Source: Ophiocordyceps camponoti-saundersi (nom. inval.) (taxonomy: Eukaryota; Ascomycota; Sordariomycetes; Hypocreales; Ophiocordycipitaceae). From it: a stretch of DNA of 57,819 nt. Made by a program: the position numbers and the translations under genes. The notes beneath the pieces were generated by a model. That model did not search any database. It saw only the letters and a program-made list of their open reading frames with translations, and was not told the origin of the DNA. The stretch lies in assembly GCA_003339415.1 (NCBI GenBank), contig PDHQ01000224.1, forward strand, positions 1 through 57,819, written 5' to 3'. Positions within the stretch are counted from its first letter, which is position 1. Each line of letters opens with the position of its first letter. This document shows, in pieces, positions 50,218 through 57,819 of the stretch.

Positions 50218-53200
50218 AATAAGCTTAGTGGCGGCAAGCCTGCAGATACGAATATCGCGGCTATAGAGAAATAGTAAGACGAGGAAGTCTATTACCGTTA
50301 TCTTATTATATATTATTATAAGCCTACGATAATCCTCGGAATTCGCGATAGCGGCTAGAATTCGAATTAATTAGTATATTAGACCTTTATAGCCGTTAAG
50401 AAGAAATATAATATAGCTCCTAAAATTACTTTCTCGTTAATTATAAAGGAAATATATACTATAAAGGCGGAGAACTTTATAACGTTCGATACCTTCGTAA
50501 GACGCCTTAATCTCCTATAGAGTTAACTCTACGTTATAATAAAGGAACCTTATAAGGAATAGTTCGTCGGCGCTACGATTAACGCTATTAAAACTATTAT
50601 ACCTTCCTAATATAAAGATTAGATATATAAGCTAGCTAAATAGAAGCCCCCGACGAAGGACGAGGTCTTAGGTTTCTTTTAGAATTACGCTAAGCTTATT
50701 AATAATAAAAAGAAAGATACCTTTTCCGTAAATTAAAATACGAAAAAGTAAGATAAAAAGCGAGATAACGCCCGAGGAAGAGGTCGAGGCCGCGGCAAAG
50801 GCCGTAGCTGCGGAAATTATAGTAGCAGAGCCTCTTCTCCCGCTTAAGAAGGCTAGAAAGGACGATATCTTAATTATAGATACTTTATTCCTAAGGGCAG
50901 TAAGCCTTATAAGGAAGAAAATTACTAGAGGTTATATTTAAAGCTACGCTTACCCCTAAGAGATTAGTATTAATAGAAGTAGATCGCGGTATTAGAAGCT
51001 ATTACGAAGGCTAGATAGATATATAAACTTATAGCTGCTAGCTTTAGCGTTACTCGAGATAATATTATATATAACTTTAGAGCCGGAGGCTATATATTTA
51101 ACGACTTAAAATAGTTTATCGAGATCTATAAGAATACCGTAATCGACCTTTTCCGCGCCGCTAATAGCGGAGATTTATAGCTTTAGGGAGAGGGTAGGGT
51201 TAAGATAAACCTACTAAACGGTAATTCGATAATTCTATCGCAGGCCTTTTATTACCCTAATATTTAAGCGAATTTAATAAGTACGAGCGTTCTAAAGGAA
51301 AAAAGCGTTATCGCCGACCTTAAAACGAATTTCCTTATTAAAAGAGGCACTAAAGAGCGTATTTGCCGTCTTAACGATTAACTTCGAGTTATTCGTGCTA
51401 CCGCTACGGGCGGTAATTAAACCGTAATCGAGGTATTCGCTACTTTGCCGTATAAATCGCTAAGGAAAGGCTTAAAGGCTAATTTTGCTATTATATATAA
51501 GCGCCTCGTATACGCTAGTAAAAAGAAGGTAACCTTAGCCTATTAGAAGGTAGGGATTCTAATTAATAAAAATACTATTAAAGGCTTCTTATATAAGGCT
51601 TATTAATTTGCTAAAGCCGATATTATAATTAGTAGGGATTTGCTAGTAAGGCCTACGAGGTTCCTCGATATTATTTTTTAGGATATTATCGAATATAACT
51701 TACTAGGAATAGGCGGCGCCCGCTATTCTCTATACGGAATCGACGCCTTTACGAGATTCCACTAGACGATAGCTACTAACTTAAAGGGTTAGGCTTTTAA
51801 GCTTCTTCGTAAATAGAAAAGATAAGTTAATACCTCTTCTAGAGGAATTCCTATAGCTACGATAGCTTTCGATAACGTATAGGAGTTTAAGAGCGAGGTA
51901 ATTAAGGCCTAGGCTTTTTAGGATAGATTCGTTCTGCGTTATTCGACCCTATATAACCCTTAATAAAACGGTCTTATAGAGAGAGCCGGCAGAACGCTTT
52001 TAATAATAGCAAGAGCTATTTATCTATATATATAGCTTCCCGTAACCCTCTAGCCGTATTATATATCGATAGTAGCGTATATTACGAATTTACTACTTAC
52101 GAAAGGTAAAGAGAGCCCTCTCGAGAAGGTTATAAAAACGCTTAATCTGCCCTATAAATATAATATTAGCTACCTACACGCTTAGGGCTATACGGTATAC
52201 GTAATAAAGCCGAAAGAGAAGATCGTAAAGTTAGAGAAAATAGCTCCTCGAGCTTAGAAGGGCAATCTCGTCGGTATTAAGGGCCTATATAGCTATATCT
52301 TTAAGATATAGCTTCCTAATTAAGGAATCGTTATTCGAGCACGAGATATACGCTTTATTAATCGTGCCGGTGCCCCTACCGTTAAAGAGGACCTATTAGT
52401 CGAATTTAAGGCTCGTTTAGAAGAAAAAGGTAAAATTATCGAATTTAAACTTATTATTCTTCCTTATAGGGAGAAAGAGAAAACTTCCTATAGCTAAACT
52501 AGCGGTATTAACGTTTTATAGTCCTCTAATATATTAAGTATTAAATAATCGAGGAAATATTTAACTATTATAGCTAGATTATTAGATACGTTAAATTCGA
52601 ACGTTTAAGAGGAATTTATAGGGCTATTAAAAGAGCGTTTTAAAACGCCCGAAAGAAACTCTTCGCACCTTCTCTTACCGAATCTTACGCCTTATCGAGG
52701 CAAAGAGGCACCGCGCCCGTTTTTCGATAGGAATACGCTTCTTCGATTAATCGAGGAAGTTAATAAAGAGGTATAACTACTACCGATAGCGCCTATAACC
52801 TTAAATCTTCCTAGCGGCTAAGTTTACGATACTAATAATCGTAATAATTCTAATAAATTAGCTAGTAACTTATAGAATCTTTAGCCGACTAACCTAATAC
52901 TTAAAGAACGACCTTCTTAATATTTACGCGAGCGTAAGGCGTTAACCCTATCTTCTACCTCGATAAAATTAACGTAATAACGCCGTAAGCGTCGTTTAAT
53001 AGAAGAGATCTACGGCACCGAGCTAACGAGACGTTCGAAGAGGCTTATATAAGCTAATTTAGCTAGCGTTCTTAAACCCTCTTCGCCACACGTTTCCTTC
53101 GCCGATAAGGACAAATATATCGATTAGGCGCTTATAATAATTCTCTTAGCTCTAGCTACGGAAACCTTTATAGGTTATACCCTAAGTAATTATCGTGCTA

Positions 53201-54762
53201 CGAAGAAGCTACCCGAATTCGATAAACGATAAGTACCCGCAATAAAGAAAGAACTCGATAAGCTATATTAAAAGGGCGCCTAGGAGCTTATACCTAAGCT
53301 TTACGATATAAAGACCCTACCTAGGCGATAGGTATATATAGAGAAGCCTATTAAGGGCGTAGATTCGATAGCGAAAGCCTGCTAGGTTATTCGCGGAGAT
53401 CGCGATCTTATAAATTAACTTATCGAGGACCTATATACTACTATAGCGTATTAGTCGTCCGTACGGATCTTCCTTACCCTTATTATAATATAAGACCTTA
53501 AATAGGCAAAGTTTAATATCGTAAATACCTTTATTAACGCTAAATTAGATAAAGATATCTTTATTAAGTAGCCTTATAGCTTTAAGGATAAGTTAGGCCG
53601 CGTTTGCCGACTAAAGAGGGCTCTTTATAGCTATCGTGCCTCGCCGCGCTAGTAGTTCGAGCATATAGCTAAAAATCTAGCTAGTCGCGGATTTAAACGA
53701 CTTAACTCCGAACTATACCTCTATCGCTACGCTAATAGTAGCCTCCTCGTTCTTTATATAGACGATATCCTCCTTATAGTACTAATATAAGTATAGATTA
53801 ATAATAAGGCCGCAATTCTCGACGAATTATACGAGGTTAAATACCTTAGAGAGCTTTAGGAATTCCTTAGCCTTAAGTTCGATCGCGATCGTTAGGCCCG
53901 CACTATTCGAGTATATTAGACCTCCTTTACCCGTAAGATTCTTAAGCTATTCGATACCGACGATTTAAAGCCTACGAAAACGCTATAGCTAATAAAGTAT
54001 ATAATTCCTTATAACTAGAAAGAGGCCGAGATCGCGATAGAGGCTACGATATAGTAAAAATAAACGGGCAGCCTTAATTAGCTAGCCTTAGGTAAAAGGC
54101 CTAATATTACGTATAGCGTTAAGAAGCTATTAGAAGTAAATTCCTATCCGACTTACGCCTATCTAGCTACGATAAAGTACCTTTTCCGCTATCTACGCGG
54201 CACGCCGTCTCTTAGTATTATACTTAGAGGAGCGGTATATAGTAAGGACCTTTAGCTTTGCGTATATTCCGACGTATCGTTCGCGGACGATTAGGCAACT
54301 TACGCCTTAACGGCCGGGTTCGTTATCTTCCTCGCTAGTAGCCTTATCGCGTAGCGCTTAAAGCGTTAAACCCTTATTACTATAAGTAATATAAAGGCCG
54401 AATTTATAGCCCTTACGCCCGCTAAGCTTATAACGATCTAGCTTTCTAATATTATTCGAAACGCTAGCTATAAATAAAAGAGGCCTCTTATAATATTTAC
54501 TAATAGCTAGAACGCGAGGTTAGCTATAATTAACCCGCTTAATAAGGCACGTACTAAGTATATTAATTTGCGATATAAATAGATTATCTAGAGGTATTAG
54601 ATAGGCTTCTTTAATCTATAGTAAATCGGTACGGAAGATATAATTATAGACGGCCTTACGAAGGGTTTATAAGCGAATAAGTATTAGCAGTTCGTACGCT
54701 AGCTAAATTTAGCTATGCTAAGGAATAGGGGCGGCTCTAGTAGCCTAAATACTAAGAAATAA
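50170..54762 (+). pseudogene. gag-pol: Copia gag-pol polyprotein gene, RIP-inactivated
   Basis: A single frame of about 1530 codons (codons start at 3n+1) with dozens of TAA and TAG stops, all explicable by RIP. The gag end is RGRGRGRGKG (near 50770-50810), followed by a Cys/His-poor knuckle remnant near 50880. The protease site is at 51073-51084 (Asn-x-x-Ala from D-S-G-A). Integrase catalytic Asp 51742, Asp 51871 and Glu 51979 give a D-D35-E spacing, with LIERAGRTLL after the Glu. RT begins with a VNTFINAKLDKDIF-like block (53521) and has an intact Tyr-Ile-Asp-Asp-Ile-Leu-Leu at 53755-53775. RNase H is shown by YSDVSFADD near 54268 and KYINLRYK near 54556. The TAA at 54760 may itself be a RIPed Gln codon; the next in-frame stop lies in the LTR at 54829. 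Confidence 0.9.
53755..53775 (+). other. Intact RT catalytic box YIDDILL of the copia element
   Basis: Codons tat-ata-gac-gat-atc-ctc-ctt. The Asp codons are preceded by A or C and not T, so they offered RIP no TpG. This explains why this box survives while the gypsy and LINE boxes read Asn-Asn. Confidence 0.85.
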
Positions 54763-54797
54763 TATCACGATAGTTATTCTTTAGCCTGCCCGGCCTT

Positions 54798-54805
54798 AGG
54801 GGCGG
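54798..54805 (+). promoter_or_regulatory. Polypurine tract of the copia element
   Basis: AGGGGCGG-type run ending at the last base before the 3' LTR. Confidence 0.65.
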
Positions 54806-54968
54806 TGTTATATAATATACCCTATATCTAGGCTATGCCCCACTTAGGGCTTGAGCCCGGTCAGGTTAGTATATTAGACATACTAAATTAGTATAGAGGG
54901 GCCACTAGAGTTAGACTTAGTATTAGCAATATCACTGCCCGATCCGTGACAGCGTGCGTGCCTCAATA
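54806..54968 (+). repeat. 3' LTR of the copia element
   Basis: 163 bp, TGTTATATAATATACCC to CCTCAATA, followed by the CTATT target duplication. The 5' and 3' LTRs lost different CpA/TpG sites, so each was mutated independently. Confidence 0.95.
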
Positions 54969-55003
54969 CTATTCTTACCTTATTAGCTACCGACTACTTA
55001 GTA

Positions 55004-55039
55004 AGGGGTTTTCCCCCGGGCCTAGCCCGGTTTTTCCCC
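55004..55039 (+). other. 3'-end motif of LINE no. 2 with hairpin
   Basis: AGGGGTTTTCCCC, then CCGGGC-CTA-GCCCGG (a 6-bp stem, 55016-55030), then TTTTTCCCC. It lies about 60 bp before the 3' end of the LINE defined by the target duplication. Same architecture as the half-LINE motif, here with a clear stem. Confidence 0.6.
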
Positions 55040-55110
55040 TCTTCTTACTCTTTATATGCTTAGATACCTTATAGGTCCTTAGAGTAATATAATATAATAT
55101 ATATAACCTA

Positions 55111-57557
55111 GGTATAAACTTTTTTTTAAATAAGTTTTATTACTTTATATAAATTATAAGTTTCTTATATAAGGAGATACTTATTAAAATATATTAAGTA
55201 ATAAGTAAAGTTAAACGCTTATACGCGACTCTTTAACACGTATATAATATACTTTAAAATAACTTTTAAAGCTAAGCTAATAATAATAGAATTCTCTAGC
55301 TTATTATAAAATACTTAAATAATATAATTAAGCCTAATAGCTTTATACTTACGCTTTTTATTTCTAATATATATTTTTAAATTTTTAATATTTTGCCCTT
55401 ATCGCTTAATATTATTATAAGTACCTATAATTTTTAAAGCTATAAAGGTAATTTATAAGCTTTATATAGAAAGTAATATTAGCCGCGCACTTACTATATA
55501 AAATAAATTATATTTATATAAAAACCTAACGCTTCCTTTATATTTTTAAGTTATAGTTTAGTGCGAATATTATAGCTAAGTAAGATTATATAAAATTATC
55601 TTAATTAAAGGGTAATTAGTCTTTATTAAACTTTCTAATAACTTTACTTAGTTTTATATAATATAAATTAAGCTATATTATCCGCTAAATAAAGCTTTTT
55701 AAAAAAAAGTTAATATTTATATAAAAAGGTTTATTATTAAGATTCCGCGTTATAGCTCGCGAGGATATAAAGATTTTACTAACTATATAGCGGATTTATT
55801 TATTTTCTTCGCTTTCCTTTTAGAAAAAGAAATAAAGATACCGCCTTTATTATATAACTTTATAAAATAGTATTATTATAACCCCTAGCCTCTTATTTAA
55901 AGAATTAAATCGCGCTAAAATTAATAGCTTTATTACTTAAGATATCTTTCTTTTTATATAATATAACCCGGCTAAATATAAATAGCTATATATTTTTTAT
56001 ATAAAGCTTATATAAGAAATTAAAAATAAAGTTATAAAATTATATAAAAAGTTATAACTTATTATATAAAGCTATGCTAATATTAATAAAGCTATTATAC
56101 TTACTTAATTACTTATAATTTTATAAATACGCTAAAGGCTAATTTTTACTCTAAGCCCTTCTCTTATATAATTATATAGTATATACGCTAAGCTTTAAAA
56201 TATTACCTAAGTATATATATAATTTTATAACTATTTAATAAGACTAATCTTTATATAATTATAAAAGGAATTAAAAGACCGTTTTCCGAAAGGTATTATT
56301 TTATATATTAATTACCCGCTATATAATATTATAAAATTAAGTATTTATTAGTTTAAGATATATTATAAATGTTACTATATAAACTTTAAAATAATAACTT
56401 TAATATATAACTTATACTTTTTTTTACGCCTTTTAGCCTAGATTCTTTTAGCTTTATAAGAATATAAATAAATAATACTCTCTCTTTTATTTCGCTTAGT
56501 TTCTTAATCTTTAAGGAAAAGTCCCTTAAATAGTAAAACTTTCTTATAAAGCTAAAAATACGCCTCTTATATAAGACGCTAATCGAATTTAATAGCGGAT
56601 AAATTTTCCTTATAAGTAATAATATTCTCTTTATATAAAAAAGCTAGGCTAAGGTATTATAAATTATTAACCTAAATAATAAAAACGCCTTATAGGTATA
56701 TTTAATATAACGCGCGTAAAAGGCGTATATCTTATTAATTTGCTAGCTTAAAGTAGCGTATAACCTCTCGGCCGCTACTTAAGTTTAGATACCGATAAAG
56801 GAAAACTATAATACCTTAAACGCCCGCGTATAATAATAAATTAAAAACACTAATTAAAAATTATATTTTATCCCCCTTAGCCTTTACTATATAAAGCTTT
56901 AAATTTCTACTAATAGCTTATTTATAAGTAATAAAAACTTATTTTTTTAAATAGAATTTATAATTATACTAAGTAAAGAGGTAGCTTATATAAAGAATAA
57001 AATCTTTATTTATAATAATATTATATATTAGTTTTAAATAAAATATAAGAGAGTAATATATATTATGCTTATAAGTAAGTTATATAATATTATATAAAGA
57101 ATTAATAATAATATCGCCCTTAATATTACGCTTTAAAAAATTATATAAAGCTTTTATTTATTAGATATCCCTTTTATACTTTATATAAACTTATACTCCT
57201 TTTATAACTACTTAGTTAAGCTTAGTAATATAAGGGAGAAGAGGCTTATAATTAATATTATAGCTTTATATAAATTATATAAAAAAAAGGAAATTACTAA
57301 GATTTTCTAAATTAATAATAAAAATAACTTAATAAACGCTATAATAAAAAAAGGTCTAAACAATACTCTTATATAATTAGTTATAATAAATAAGATTATA
57401 ATTAAGATAGAAGCAGTTATTAAGAGACTTACGCTAACGCCGCTACCCTTTAAGCTTATAAATTTAACGCTATATAAAAAAAATAAAATAGCCGCCGCCC
57501 TTTATCTTATATTACCTCGTAATAATAAGAGTAAACCGCTAGTAATATAAAAGGCAA
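55111..57557. other. Unclassified RIPed DNA
   Basis: 2.4 kb, TpA-rich, with stop-ridden coding-like stretches on the plus strand (for example 55700-56000) and CpG-rich specks near 56690-56830. I recognise no retrotransposon or transposase motif. Confidence 0.5.

Positions 57558-57819
<262 letters not shown>

Larger units (their letters stand above)
49662..54968 (+). mobile_element. Ty1/copia retrotransposon, 5307 bp, lightly RIPed
   Basis: Two 163-bp LTRs and a perfect 5-bp target duplication CTATT (49657-49661 and 54969-54973). It has a primer site abutting the 5' LTR, a purine tract abutting the 3' LTR, and one long gag-pol frame in the order gag, protease, integrase, RT, RNase H. Integrase before RT defines the copia superfamily. 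The LTRs differ at 15 positions by eye, all C/T or G/A changes at CpA or TpG. Much more CpA/TpG remains than in the surroundings, so this is a younger insertion. It sits in the 3' region of LINE no. 2. Confidence 0.95.
42491..55097 (+). mobile_element. Tad-like LINE no. 2, about 7.3 kb, interrupted by a copia element
   Basis: Bounded by a perfect 13-bp direct repeat, TATATATAACCTA, at 42478-42490 and 55098-55110. Subtracting the copia insertion and its duplicated 5 bp (5312 bp) leaves about 7.3 kb, close to the 7 kb of Neurospora Tad. Order: 5' region (GC-richer, 42540-42660, little RIP), ORF1 with CCHC, ORF2 with endonuclease, RT and C-terminal Cys/His segment, a long 3' region with an antisense frame, and the G/C-run hairpin motif near the end. 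Confidence 0.8.

Noticed and set aside
50770..50815. Host RGG-box RNA-binding protein
   Set aside because: The Gly/Arg run lies in frame with copia protease, integrase, RT and RNase H, so it is the nucleocapsid end of Gag.

Overview
The window is a 57.8-kb block of transposon-derived DNA from what looks like a filamentous ascomycete (Pezizomycotina) that practises repeat-induced point mutation (RIP). The main sign is that the dinucleotides CpA and TpG are almost absent while TpA is in large excess and CpG survives in many places (GCG, CGCG). This is the product of C-to-T change at CpA on both strands. Almost every old reading frame is broken by TAA and TAG codons that trace back to CAA, CAG and TGG. 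I see no intact host gene, tRNA, rRNA or CRISPR array. Both edges of the window lie in simple repeats: an ATTTTAT array at the left and a TTA array at the right. It may therefore be a whole contig from an AT-rich heterochromatic block.

Layout. 1-4284: ATTTTAT array, unclassified RIPed DNA with a Gly/Arg-rich gag-like stretch, and a TTA array. 4285-6145: copy A of a 1.86-kb element. 6146-8784: unclassified DNA and a 0.42-kb repeat. 8785-19152: a Ty3/gypsy chromovirus with both LTRs. Copy D (truncated) and copy B of the 1.86-kb element sit inside its pol gene, and a hAT-like element with 8-bp target duplications sits inside its 3' LTR. About 19160-24000: a second chromovirus interior. 25134-27117: a TTA array and copy C. 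27127-27974: an un-RIPed 848-bp miniature LTR element with identical LTRs. 28216 to about 36980: Tad-like LINE no. 1, with copy E inside. 39675-41567: copy F. 42491-55097: Tad-like LINE no. 2, bounded by a 13-bp target duplication and interrupted by a 5.3-kb Ty1/copia element (49662-54968). 55098-57819: unclassified RIPed DNA and a TTA array.

How the pieces relate. The 1.86-kb family (six copies) carries a LINE-type ORF1 with a CCHC knuckle, and I find no endonuclease or reverse transcriptase in it. It has long target duplications, a TTA-rich tail and one 5'-truncated copy, so it looks like an ORF1-only 'half-LINE' mobilised in trans. A G/C-run motif near its 3' end recurs near the 3' ends of the two Tad-like LINEs, which makes those LINEs, or relatives, candidate helpers. 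In a similar way the miniature LTR element and the copia element share an unusual primer-binding site that matches the inside of initiator tRNA-Met (the half-tRNA priming mode known from Drosophila copia). A copia polymerase may therefore mobilise the miniature.

The nesting gives a relative chronology. Saturated RIP in the gypsy, LINE and half-LINE copies is oldest, the hAT is less mutated, the copia element is lightly mutated (its LTRs differ at 15 sites, all CpA/TpG transitions), and the miniature element is untouched. Domain names rest on motifs read through RIP by eye; no database search was run.
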